A DNA stretch of 64,000 nt from CBDDHT01 sp965227905 (GTDB lineage Bacteria; Pseudomonadota; Alphaproteobacteria; Rhizobiales; Methyloligellaceae), in assembly GCA_965227905.1 (NCBI GenBank), contig OZ245780.1:2356001-2420000 (forward strand), read 5' to 3'. A program made the position numbers and the translations under genes. The notes under the pieces are model-generated. The model did not search any database. It had not been told where the DNA came from and saw only the letters and a program-made list of their open reading frames with translations. This document shows, in pieces, positions 40,388-48,867 of the stretch; positions within the stretch are counted from its first letter, which is position 1, and every line of letters begins with the position of its first letter.

Positions 40388-42553
40388 CTACTCCGCTGCG
40401 GCCTTTGGGCCGAAACCCAGCGAGCCGCCAAGTTTTTCCAGCAAATCGACAGCCGCCTCGGCGATGACTGTTCCTGGGCCGAATATGGCTTTTGCGCCGG
40501 CGGCGAACACCTCGTCATAATCTTGTGGCGGTACGACGCCGCCAACAACGATCATGATATCGCCACGGCCATGAGACTCCAAAGCCTCACGGACCTCTGG
40601 AACAAGTGTCAGATGGCTTGCCGCAAGGGATGAAATGCCGATCACATGGACATCGTTTTCGACCGCCTGACGAGCAGCCTCCTGCGGCGTCTGGAAGAGG
40701 GCGCCGATGTCGACGTCGAAGCCGAGATCGGCGAAGGCCGAAGCGATGACCTTCTGACCCCGGTCATGGCCGTCCTGGCCAACCTTCGCTACGAGAATAC
40801 GTGGGCGCCGGCCTTCGTGACTCTCAAAGTCCTCGACAAGTTGCGCCACGCGATTGACTGCATCGTTGTCCACACCAACCTCTTTCCGATAGACGCCTGA
40901 AATGGCGCGAACCTCTGCCTGATGGCGCTCGAAGACCTTCTCCATGGCCATGGAGATTTCACCGACCGTGGCCATCGCACGCGCTGCTTCCACGGCAGAT
41001 GCCAGCAGGTTGCCGTCGCCGCTCTTGGCGCATTGGGTCAGGGCATCGAGCGTGGAGCGGACTTTGTCCTCGTCACGCTCGGCACGGAGCCTTTCGAGTT
41101 TTTCCAATTGCTGGCGACGCACGGCATGGTTCTCGACCTTGAGAATCTCGATCTGTGCTTCGTCTTTGACCTGGAATTTGTTGATGCCGACGATTGTCTG
41201 ACGACCGGAATCGATCCGGCCCTGTGTCCGCGCAGCCGCTTCCTCGATGCGAAGTTTCGGTATGCCGGCCTCGATCGCCTTTGCCATACCGCCCTGGTCC
41301 TCGACCTCCCGGATATGCTCGTAGGCTCGGGCAGCGAGGTCATGGGTCAAGCGTTCAACATAGTGGCTTCCGCCCCACGGATCGATGACCCGACATGTGC
41401 CGGTTTCCTGCTGCAGATAGAGCTGCGTGTTGCGTGCAATACGCGCTGAGAAATCTGTCGGCAGGGCAAGAGCCTCGTCGAGCGCGTTCGTGTGCAGGGA
41501 TTGTGTATGGCCTTGCGTTGCGGCCATGGCCTCGATGCAGGTGCGCGTGACATTGTTGAAGACATCCTGGGCCGTCAGACTCCAGCCGCTTGTCTGGCAG
41601 TGGGTCCGAAGCGACAGCGAACGATCGTTCTTCGGATCGAAATCCGCCATCAGCTTCGCCCAAAGCAGACGCGCGGCGCGCATCTTGGCGATCTCCATGA
41701 AGGTGTTCATGCCGATCGCCCAGAAGAACGAGAGCCGGGGGGCGAACTTGTCCACGTCCAGCCCCGCTTCGATCCCGGCGCGAACATACTCGACGCCGTC
41801 TGCGAGCGTATAAGCAAGCTCCAGATCTGCCGTCGCACCGGCCTCCTGCATGTGGTAGCCGGAAATCGAGATCGAATTGAACTTCGGCATATGCTCGGAC
41901 GTGAAACGGAAGATATCCGAAATGATCCGCATGGAAGGCGCCGGCGGATAGATATAGGTGTTGCGAACCATGAACTCCTTGAGGATGTCGTTCTGGATCG
42001 TGCCCGAGAGGCTGGCATGAGCGACGCCTTGCTCTTCGGCGGCGACGATATAGAGCGCAAGAACAGGCAAAACAGCGCCGTTCATGGTCATCGACACCGA
42101 GATCTTGTCGAGGGGAATCCCTGCGAACAGTGTCCGCATGTCGTAGATGGAATCGATGGCAACACCGGCCATTCCAACGTCGCCCTGGACGCGGGGGTGA
42201 TCGGAATCATATCCGCGATGGGTCGCCAGATCGAAGGCAATCGAGACGCCCTGCTGACCCGCAGCCAGATTGCGGCGGTAAAATGCGTTTGAGTCCTCTG
42301 CCGTCGAGAAACCGGCATACTGACGGATGGTCCATGGCCGTTGGACATACATCGTCGGGTAGGGGCCCCGCAGATAGGGCGCAATTCCTGGCCAGGTACT
42401 GAGAAAATCCAGGCCGTCGCGGTCCGCTTCGGTATATGTGCGCCTGACGGCAATGCCTTCTGGCGTTTCCCAGACAGGCTCTGATTCCGGTGCCGCTGCC
42501 GCGGAGCGCGTGGTCTCGAAGTCGACCTGTGTGAAATCCGGTATTTGGCTCAT
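40388..42553 (-). CDS. mutB: Methylmalonyl-CoA mutase, large (catalytic) subunit
   Basis: Adenosylcobalamin enzyme interconverting methylmalonyl-CoA and succinyl-CoA, the last step of propanoyl-CoA assimilation. The TIM barrel opens with GPYPTMYVQRPWTIRQYAGF. It continues with VSIAFDLATHRGYDSDHPRV and RNTQLYLQQETGTCRVIDPWGGS. The C-terminal B12 domain (about 585-720) has DGHDRGQKV, whose His is the lower cobalt ligand. At 721 residues it matches the bacterial family. It sits between the small subunit and meaB. No cobalamin riboswitch was recognised upstream. Confidence 0.98.
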   Translation of the reverse strand: MSQIPDFTQVDFETTRSAAAAPESEPVWETPEGIAVRRTYTEADRDGLDFLSTWPGIAPYLRGPYPTMYVQRPWTIRQYAGFSTAEDSNAFYRRNLAAGQQGVSIAFDLATHRGYDSDHPRVQGDVGMAGVAIDSIYDMRTLFAGIPLDKISVSMTMNGAVLPVLALYIVAAEEQGVAHASLSGTIQNDILKEFMVRNTYIYPPAPSMRIISDIFRFTSEHMPKFNSISISGYHMQEAGATADLELAYTLADGVEYVRAGIEAGLDVDKFAPRLSFFWAIGMNTFMEIAKMRAARLLWAKLMADFDPKNDRSLSLRTHCQTSGWSLTAQDVFNNVTRTCIEAMAATQGHTQSLHTNALDEALALPTDFSARIARNTQLYLQQETGTCRVIDPWGGSHYVERLTHDLAARAYEHIREVEDQGGMAKAIEAGIPKLRIEEAAARTQGRIDSGRQTIVGINKFQVKDEAQIEILKVENHAVRRQQLEKLERLRAERDEDKVRSTLDALTQCAKSGDGNLLASAVEAARAMATVGEISMAMEKVFERHQAEVRAISGVYRKEVGVDNDAVNRVAQLVEDFESHEGRRPRILVAKVGQDGHDRGQKVIASAFADLGFDVDIGALFQTPQEAARQAVENDVHVIGISSLAASHLTLVPEVREALESHGRGDIMIVVGGVVPPQDYDEVFAAGAKAIFGPGTVIAEAAVDLLEKLGGSLGFGPKAAAE

Positions 42554-42661
42554 TTGCCTGTAACCTTGTCTGCTTGTCGTGACGCCAGGAGATGAAATCC
42601 TATTCCATTGTGCCCGACACCGGTGCCGCGATAAAGACCGATGGCTGAACGGTCTCGGATC

Positions 42662-44536
42662 TCAACGCTTTTCGATACCGACAAGACCATGTGCCTCTTT
42701 CAGTATTTCCAGTATATCCGCGCCGCGGTGAACAAAGGTATCGATTCCTGCAGCTTGGTAATCGTTTCGCTTATCGCCAGGCCGGCCAGCCAGATAGACA
42801 TGCGTCGCACCGGCGGTCTTGAGTGCCCTGGCAGCGGTCTCCGCGCGGTTCTGATAGATCGGGTCGCTTGAGCAGAGGCAGGCAATCTGTGCCCCGCTCT
42901 CGCGGAATGACGGCGCGATGTCACTGTCGTCGCCAGCACTTTCGGCGACGACCGATTCTATGCCGGCGGCGGCGAACAGATTTTGGGCATATCTCGACCG
43001 TTCATTGTAGTCGCTTGGTTTCCCGAGATTGGCGACAAAGACTCTCGCGCGACTGCCAGTATCGACTGCAAGGGCATCGGCTGCATCGCGCAAGGCCTCA
43101 AAAGGCTCGGAGGGACGACGCAGCCCTATGGGCTCGACGGTGACAGCAGGGTCGTCAAGTGTGTCAGGAATTGCCCGCGGGCCGGGATCCTCTGAGGACT
43201 CGAGGAGCGAGGGGAATGCGCTGACACCTGTTATTTCCTGACGGGCCTGCGCAATGTCTGCGGCACGCTTGTCGGCCGTTTCGCGAATGGCGGACTGGAC
43301 ACGACCCGACGCCAATGCGTCTGTCATGCCGCCTTGCGCCTCGATGTCCTGGAAGAGACCCCAGGCCTTGGCCGCGAGGTCGTTGGTCAGCGTCTCGATG
43401 TACCAGCTCCCACGGGAGGGATCGACCACATGGCCGAGTGCCGATTCTTCAGCCAGAATAATCTGAATGTTTCGGGCGATCCGCCGGCCGAATGCATCTT
43501 CGGTTCCAAGCGCGGCTGTGTAGGGCAGGACCGAGATCGAATCTGCCCCTCCCATTGCCGCCGCCGCACAGGCAACCGTTGTGCGCAGCAGATTCACATG
43601 CAGATCCCGGCCGGTCATCATTCTTGCGGATGTCTCGGCATGAAGGTGACAGGAATGCGCCGCGTCATCGGCGCCGCACGCATGTGCGATCTTGTTCAGT
43701 AGGGCACGCGCGGCTCGAAGTTTGGCGATCGTCAGAAATTGATCGCCATCGGCTGCCAAAGCGAAACCGATCTGGCCTAGCGCGTCATGCGGTGACAATC
43801 CGGATGTCTCGAGCATGCGAAGGTAAGAGACTGTCGTTGCGCAGAGGCAGGCCAGCTCCTGGGCCTCGCTTGCGCCGCCGTCGTGGTAGGGGCGCCCATC
43901 CACCAATAGCGCTGTCACTTGAGGGTACCGGTCGCGGGTGACGGTCGCCAGCGTGGTGGCTTGTTCGCAGGCTTGTTCCAGCGACATCGACAGGCCGCCG
44001 GCTCGCGCAAGCGCGCCGAGGGGATCGGCTCCGAAGCTGCCGGATGCTTTATCATTGGCAATGCCGCGGCTTTGCCACGTACTGATCAGAGCATTGGCTG
44101 CCGCCTCGAAAGCCTCACCCGGTTCCAGGGCTATCGCGGCAAAATCGAGGAACACGTTTTCGAGTGTACGTTCGAGCGCCTGCCCGGATGCCGGAACGCC
44201 GAACTGCTCGGGAGCGGCAATACGAAGTGCGACAGATGATGCGCCGCCCTCGAGGTCTGCCAGGATCGACGCATTAGCCAGTTCGGGATCGGCAAGATCG
44301 TATCGCTGGCGAATGTCCCATGACTGTTCAGTGCGTTCCGGCCACGCGATGTTGTTGCCGATCCCATTCGGATCTTCGTTCGATCGTGTGTATAGCGGAT
44401 CGATGCGGATATCGTCGCGGGTCTTCGAGACCAGCGTCTTCTCGAATTCGGCACCGCGAAGCGCCTTCTCGACAAGCGCCCGCCAATCGTTTTCATCCGC
44501 GGAGGGAAAGTCACGCGCGAGGGCAAGCTCAGACAT
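42662..44536 (-). CDS. mutA: Methylmalonyl-CoA mutase, small subunit
   Basis: Non-catalytic partner of MutB in the heterodimeric mutase. It is homologous along its length (WDIRQRYDLADPELANASIL, GHVVDPSRGSWYIETLTNDL) but the C-terminal domain lacks the DxHxxG cobalamin motif, reading NLGKPSDYNERSRYAQNLF, as expected. The 624 residues are normal. ATG 44536 follows AAGGA; the GTG at 44539 is just upstream. The 108-base gap to mutB holds nothing recognisable. A heterodimeric rather than single-chain mutase is found in several alphaproteobacteria. Confidence 0.96.
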   Translation of the reverse strand: MSELALARDFPSADENDWRALVEKALRGAEFEKTLVSKTRDDIRIDPLYTRSNEDPNGIGNNIAWPERTEQSWDIRQRYDLADPELANASILADLEGGASSVALRIAAPEQFGVPASGQALERTLENVFLDFAAIALEPGEAFEAAANALISTWQSRGIANDKASGSFGADPLGALARAGGLSMSLEQACEQATTLATVTRDRYPQVTALLVDGRPYHDGGASEAQELACLCATTVSYLRMLETSGLSPHDALGQIGFALAADGDQFLTIAKLRAARALLNKIAHACGADDAAHSCHLHAETSARMMTGRDLHVNLLRTTVACAAAAMGGADSISVLPYTAALGTEDAFGRRIARNIQIILAEESALGHVVDPSRGSWYIETLTNDLAAKAWGLFQDIEAQGGMTDALASGRVQSAIRETADKRAADIAQARQEITGVSAFPSLLESSEDPGPRAIPDTLDDPAVTVEPIGLRRPSEPFEALRDAADALAVDTGSRARVFVANLGKPSDYNERSRYAQNLFAAAGIESVVAESAGDDSDIAPSFRESGAQIACLCSSDPIYQNRAETAARALKTAGATHVYLAGRPGDKRNDYQAAGIDTFVHRGADILEILKEAHGLVGIEKR

Positions 44537-44635
44537 CACGGAAATCCTTCTTTTCGCTGGCCGTGATGATACTCAGCACGGTGCCAACACAAAAGTGCCG
44601 ATGACACCATCAATAGGCGTAATTCGCAGGGTCTA

Positions 44636-44671
44636 CAGCCCTTTGCGACCCTGCTGGATCGCAAAGGGCTG
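44636..44671. terminator. Perfect 13-bp stem-loop downstream of the acyl-CoA dehydrogenase-like gene
   Basis: Arms CAGCCCTTTGCGA (44636-44648) and TCGCAAAGGGCTG (44659-44671) enclose a 10-base loop, starting 8 bases after the stop at 44680. No T-run follows on the minus strand. It may be a terminator or an RNA-processing stem separating this gene from mutA, 100 bases further on. Confidence 0.6.
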
Positions 44672-44679
44672 AGAAACGG

Positions 44680-45909
44680 CTAACCCTGACCTTGTTTCGG
44701 CAGTGGCGTAGTTGAGTCGTCTTCCCAATCCGCATATCCATCGCGTGTTTGAGGAAGCTTGCGCTCCAGGATTTTCGAGGCGACGAGATTGCGCAGGAGC
44801 TGTGCCGTTCCGCCACCGATCGTGAACATACGGGCATCTCGAACCATGCGCTCAACGGGGTTCCGGCGAGAGTAACCAGCCGCTCCATGCAGTTGGAGCG
44901 CGTTGTTGGTCACGGTCACCGCTGTCTCTGCTGCGAAGATCTTTGCTTGTGCCGCGAGCTTGGGATCGGGGAAACCGCCTTTTCCGTGACTTGTTGCAGC
45001 ACGATGGACGAGCAACCGGGCTGCGTCGATGCTGGTGTCCATGTCAGCCAGCATCCATTGCAGTCCTTGGAACTCACATATCGGGCGACCGAACTGCTCG
45101 CGCGACTTGGTATACTCGAGTGCGATTTCATAAGCGCCGGCACCGAGACCAAGCGCGACGGTCGCCGCTCCGACCCGTTGGCTGTTATAGGCGTTCATGA
45201 GGCCGGCAAATCCACGTCGGATGCCTTCCGGCGGCACGATCAGGCGGTCTTCTCCAAGGGTGAGATCACGGAAATGAATCTCCCTTTCGGGAATGCCGCG
45301 TAACCCCATAGTCGGCTCGCGCTCACCCATCACCAGGCCATCGTCCTTATCCCGGTATGCCATGAAGGCCGCAATGCCCTTGTCGTCACCATCTTCGATC
45401 AACCGCGCAAAGATGAGATAGAGCCGCGAGACGCCGCCACCGGTAATCCAGTGCTTGGTTCCATTCAGCACATAGGAATTGCCGCGACGCTCGGCGCGCG
45501 TTTGCAGCTCTGTCAGGGCGCTTCCCGCCTCCGGCTCGGTCATGCAGATCGCGGGTTTGTCACCTGCGATAACAAGCTCCGTCGCGGCTCTTTTTTGATC
45601 TTCGTTGCCATAGGCCAGGACAGCACTAATGGCACCCATGTTCGTTTCAACGACAATGCGGGCTGCTACGCCGCACATTTTGGCCATCTCTTCAATAACG
45701 AGCGAAGTCTCGAGAAAGCCGAGACCTTGACCGCCGTAGTTCTCCGGGATTGTCATTCCGACAAATCCGGCCCGCGTGAGCTTCTCGACGATATCCCATG
45801 GATACTCCTGGGACTCGTCGACTTCTGCAGCACGGCGCGGCAATTCGGCCTGGGCAAAGGTTCGTGCGCGAAGTTTCAGTTCATTTTGTTCGGGGGTGAG
45901 TTCGAACAT
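44680..45909 (-). CDS. Acyl-CoA dehydrogenase-fold protein, probable 3-sulfinopropanoyl-CoA desulfinase
   Basis: A 409-residue flavoprotein of the acyl-CoA dehydrogenase fold (ICMTEPEAGSALTEL, GTKHWITGGG, TKSREQFGRPICEFQ). Both positions that hold the catalytic Glu in this superfamily are changed. The C-terminal YEGT-type site reads IGGGTAQ, and the alternative helix-G site reads NSQRVG, with Gln244. Residue 84 is Arg. As I recall, the Advenella 3-sulfinopropanoyl-CoA desulfinase replaces the base by Gln246 and uses Arg84, so the pattern fits well. That enzyme releases propanoyl-CoA and sulfite. Genes for methylmalonyl-CoA mutase lie just downstream. ATG follows GGAGG by six bases. An ordinary dehydrogenase is less likely. 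Confidence 0.8.
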   Translation of the reverse strand: MFELTPEQNELKLRARTFAQAELPRRAAEVDESQEYPWDIVEKLTRAGFVGMTIPENYGGQGLGFLETSLVIEEMAKMCGVAARIVVETNMGAISAVLAYGNEDQKRAATELVIAGDKPAICMTEPEAGSALTELQTRAERRGNSYVLNGTKHWITGGGVSRLYLIFARLIEDGDDKGIAAFMAYRDKDDGLVMGEREPTMGLRGIPEREIHFRDLTLGEDRLIVPPEGIRRGFAGLMNAYNSQRVGAATVALGLGAGAYEIALEYTKSREQFGRPICEFQGLQWMLADMDTSIDAARLLVHRAATSHGKGGFPDPKLAAQAKIFAAETAVTVTNNALQLHGAAGYSRRNPVERMVRDARMFTIGGGTAQLLRNLVASKILERKLPQTRDGYADWEDDSTTPLPKQGQG

Positions 45910-45978
45910 TCCAATCCTCCAGGGGGGTGTTTGGGGCTCTATCGTTGTGCGGACAATATCCCGGTCTCGTCCGAAATG

Positions 45979-46007
45979 AAAACGGCGACCGCATGGGCCG
46001 CCGTTTT
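45979..46007 (-). terminator. Intrinsic terminator of the helix-hairpin-helix gene
   Basis: On the minus strand AAAACGGCG pairs with CGCCGTTTT around an 11-base loop and is followed by CATTT. It starts 27 bases after the gene's stop at 46034, before the acyl-CoA dehydrogenase-like gene. Confidence 0.7.
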
Positions 46008-46033
46008 CGAAACGTAAATGCTCTGGAGTTGCG

Positions 46034-46441
46034 TCAGTACTGCATCACTGCAGGCAATTCCTTTGCGTGTGCAACCCACTTCTCGACCTGTGCCACGCCA
46101 GGAAGCTGACGAACCAGTTTTCGCTTCCCGTTTGCTTCCATCATCGCGTTGCGAAGATTCTCGGGCTTGCGCTTCTTGAGCTCTTTGACCGTATCGACAC
46201 CTGCTGCTTCCAACAGCTCGGAATATTCTTCACCGACTCCGCGTACGCGCATGAGGTCGGCCATGTTGGTCCATTTGAGGATCTGCTTCTCGTCGAGGTC
46301 AGATTCCTTTGCGAGTTCCTTGCGGCCCTTGCGGGTCGCACCGCGATCCAGCAAGTGGTTTGTTCTCGTCACACCAACTTTTTTCAGCTTCTTACCAAAT
46401 TTCGGCCCGATGCCCTCGATATCCTCGATCGGGTATCCCAT
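46034..46441 (-). CDS. Helix-hairpin-helix protein (DUF4332-like)
   Basis: A small 135-residue soluble protein with two helix-hairpin-helix units. The first begins IEDIEGIGPKFGKKLKKVGV and the second carries LMRVRGVGEEYSELLEAAGV. Both have the GxG turns that in other proteins contact DNA or proteins non-specifically. Length and layout match DUF4332. The role is unknown; DNA binding is only inferred. It has a GGAGAAG ribosome site. It is divergent from the HerA-like ATPase gene, sharing a ~220-base upstream region. Confidence 0.82.
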   Translation of the reverse strand: MGYPIEDIEGIGPKFGKKLKKVGVTRTNHLLDRGATRKGRKELAKESDLDEKQILKWTNMADLMRVRGVGEEYSELLEAAGVDTVKELKKRKPENLRNAMMEANGKRKLVRQLPGVAQVEKWVAHAKELPAVMQY

Positions 46442-46662
46442 GTCTGCTTCTCCTGCTTAAGAGTCCCGCTTCCAAATCACGTGTAACTCAGTGGTCCCAA
46501 AGACGCTGAACGAATGAACGATCCATCTTAACCGACAACCGTTCCGAACGTTGTTGGAGATAAGGATTATCGCAGCATTTGCAAACATTCTTTGTGCCGA
46601 TAGAGTGCGCGGCGCGAGCCGGGTCTCGTGTTTGCGACCCCCAGAGGTTTGAAGGAGGCATG

Positions 46663-48201
46663 ATGAGCGACGACGGCACAGTCTATATCGGCAAGAGTAT
46701 CAAGCAGGAGAGCTTGCGCCTCAAGCTTGCCAATCGTCATGGGCTCATCACCGGTGCGACCGGTACCGGTAAAACGGTTTCACTGCAGATTCTGGCGGAA
46801 GGCTTCTCGTCGCAAGGCGTTCCGGTATTCTGCGCCGATGTGAAAGGAGACCTGTCGGGGATCGCCGCCGAAGGCGTGACCAAGGACTTTCTTGAGAAAC
46901 GTGCGGCAACGATCGGCTTCGAGGATTACAGCTACCGTGCCTTTCCCGTCATCTTCTGGGACCTGTTCGGAAAGCAAGGTCATCCGATTCGCACAACCAT
47001 CAGCGAGATGGGTCCGTTGCTGCTCTCACGCTTGATGAATCTCAACGATACGCAGGAAGGCGTTCTCAATATCGCCTTCCGCGTTGCGGATGAAGAGGGC
47101 CTCCTGATCCTTGATCTCAAGGATTTGCGATCCCTGATGAGCCATGTTGCCGATCGGTCTTCGGAGCTTTCCGGTATCTATGGAAATGTCTCCAAGGCGT
47201 CAGTCGGTGCAATTCAACGGCGGCTTCTCGTGTTGGAAGAGCAGGGCGGTCGTAACTTCTTCGGCGAGCCGGCGCTCGACATCGCAGATATCATGCGCAC
47301 CAACACCAAGGGCGAAGGCATCATCAATGTGCTCGCGGCAGACAAGCTTATGCAGAGTCCGCGTCTCTATGCGACCTTCCTGTTGTGGCTCCTGTCCGAA
47401 CTGTTCGAGGAGCTTCCCGAGGTTGGAGATCCCGAGAAACCGCGCCTTGTCTTCTTCTTTGACGAAGCGCATCTGCTGTTTACGCAGGCACCCAAGGCCC
47501 TTGTGGAAAAAGTCGAGCAGGTTGTGCGGCTCATCCGTTCCAAAGGGGTGGGCGTGTACTTCGTAACTCAGAATCCGCTCGATGTACCCGACACCGTGTC
47601 GAGTCAGCTCGGCAACAGGGTGCAGCATGCGCTGCGGGCCTTTACGCCCCGAGAGCAACGTGCGGTGAAGGCAGCAGCCGAGACTTTCCGGCCGAACCCG
47701 AAATTCGATACGGCATCGGTCATCATGGAACTGGGTGTCGGCGAGGCATTGGTATCGACATTGATGAAGAAGGGGCAACCGTCGGTTGTTCAGCGCACAC
47801 TTGTTCGCCCACCATCTTCGCGCCTCGGACCGCTGACCAAGGCTGAGCGGAAGGCGATTATCGATGCGAGTCCTGTCCTCGGCCGGTACGACAAACGCAT
47901 TGATCGCGAGTCGGCTCACGAAGTTCTCAAGAAGAAAGCGGACACGAAGGCCGGTCAGGAAGATGCAAAGCGCGAGGGTGAGACTCGTGTCCAGACGGAA
48001 CGTCGCGGCGAATTCACGATCCCCAAGATACCCGGCAAGCGCCGATCCTCGACGACGCGCAAACGCACCACGTCCCGAAGGGGTTCGCGACGGCAGAGCA
48101 CAACCGAAGCCTTCATCAAATCGGCTGCCCGCTCGATCGGCAGCAGTTTGGGACGTGCCATCATTCGCGGCATTCTCGGCAGCATAAAGAAGGGTTTCTA
48201 G
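46663..48201 (+). CDS. HerA-like helicase/ATPase (DUF853 family)
   Basis: A 512-residue AAA-type P-loop ATPase of the HerA/FtsK superfamily. The N-terminal strand GTVYIGKSIKQESL leads to Walker A GATGTGKT. Walker B is LVFFFDEAHLLF, followed by the sensor region VYFVTQNPLDVPDTV. The C-terminal ~90 residues are strongly basic (RRSSTTRKRTTSRRGSRR), suggesting nucleic-acid contact. I chose ATG 46663, placing AAGGAGG at normal distance; ATG 46660 is adjacent, and an ATG at 46579 would add 28 unlikely residues. Cellular role unknown. No NurA-like nuclease gene is next to it. Confidence 0.92.
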   Translation: MSDDGTVYIGKSIKQESLRLKLANRHGLITGATGTGKTVSLQILAEGFSSQGVPVFCADVKGDLSGIAAEGVTKDFLEKRAATIGFEDYSYRAFPVIFWDLFGKQGHPIRTTISEMGPLLLSRLMNLNDTQEGVLNIAFRVADEEGLLILDLKDLRSLMSHVADRSSELSGIYGNVSKASVGAIQRRLLVLEEQGGRNFFGEPALDIADIMRTNTKGEGIINVLAADKLMQSPRLYATFLLWLLSELFEELPEVGDPEKPRLVFFFDEAHLLFTQAPKALVEKVEQVVRLIRSKGVGVYFVTQNPLDVPDTVSSQLGNRVQHALRAFTPREQRAVKAAAETFRPNPKFDTASVIMELGVGEALVSTLMKKGQPSVVQRTLVRPPSSRLGPLTKAERKAIIDASPVLGRYDKRIDRESAHEVLKKKADTKAGQEDAKREGETRVQTERRGEFTIPKIPGKRRSSTTRKRTTSRRGSRRQSTTEAFIKSAARSIGSSLGRAIIRGILGSIKKGF

Positions 48202-48296
48202 GAATTCTTGAGTGGGTTGTTGGATCTCTCCGTGCTACGGCCTACTCGAATCATGACGACATGACTCATTGAACGATCAACTCAGGGAGGAATTCG

Positions 48297-48794
48297 ATGG
48301 CAGTACTGATGCGGGGGCTCAAGGGCGAGCCCGTGCGGCGCATGCAGGAGAAACTCGGCGTCGATGCCGATGGTATCTTCGGCGGCGGAACCGAGAAGGC
48401 GCTCAGGGAGTATCAGCAAAGCAACGGTTTGCAGGTCGATGGCATTGCAGGTCCGGATACATTCTCTCATATGGAGCTTTATGATCTTGTGCTCCTGCGA
48501 CGCGGCACCCGCGGGCAGACGGTTAAGAAGATGCAGGAAGCGCTTGGGATCGATGCTGACGGCAAATTCGGGCCAGGGACCGAGAAGGCCGTGAAAGCCT
48601 ACCAGGAAGAGAATGGCTTGAAGGCCGACGGTCTTGTCGGTCCGAATACACTCGCCAAGCTCGATCTTTTCGACGATGGCGCGGCGAAGTCGGTCTTGTC
48701 GTCTGCGGCCGCGGCCGGTGAGAGCGTCTGGGAGTCCATCGAGGAGGCAGCCGACGGAGCGTTGGACAAAGTCAAAAGCATGTTTGGCTTTTAG
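48297..48794 (+). CDS. Protein with two tandem peptidoglycan-binding (PG_binding_1) domains
   Basis: The 165-residue protein has two similar ~60-residue helical repeats. Each runs from GxPVRRMQEKLG or GQTVKKMQEALG through ADGxFGxGTEKAxxxYQ to VDGIAGPDT or ADGLVGPNT. These match the domain that binds muropeptides. A ~40-residue helical tail (VWESIEEAADGALDKVKSMF) follows. No signal peptide is visible, so export is uncertain; such signal-less proteins are sometimes cargo of other systems. An AGGGAGG site precedes the ATG. It lies 95 bases after the HerA-like gene in the same direction. Confidence 0.9.
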   Translation: MAVLMRGLKGEPVRRMQEKLGVDADGIFGGGTEKALREYQQSNGLQVDGIAGPDTFSHMELYDLVLLRRGTRGQTVKKMQEALGIDADGKFGPGTEKAVKAYQEENGLKADGLVGPNTLAKLDLFDDGAAKSVLSSAAAAGESVWESIEEAADGALDKVKSMFGF

Positions 48795-48867
48795 ATCAAC
48801 GGTTGTCCAATCGGTGTCGATTGGGCTCCGAAGATGATTTGCAAGAGAATCGGAGGCCGCGCGACTG

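Noticed and set aside
44537..44635. Possible cobalamin riboswitch ahead of mutA
   Set aside because: The space is about 100 bases and I find no B12-box-like conserved core or the expected stem arrangement.
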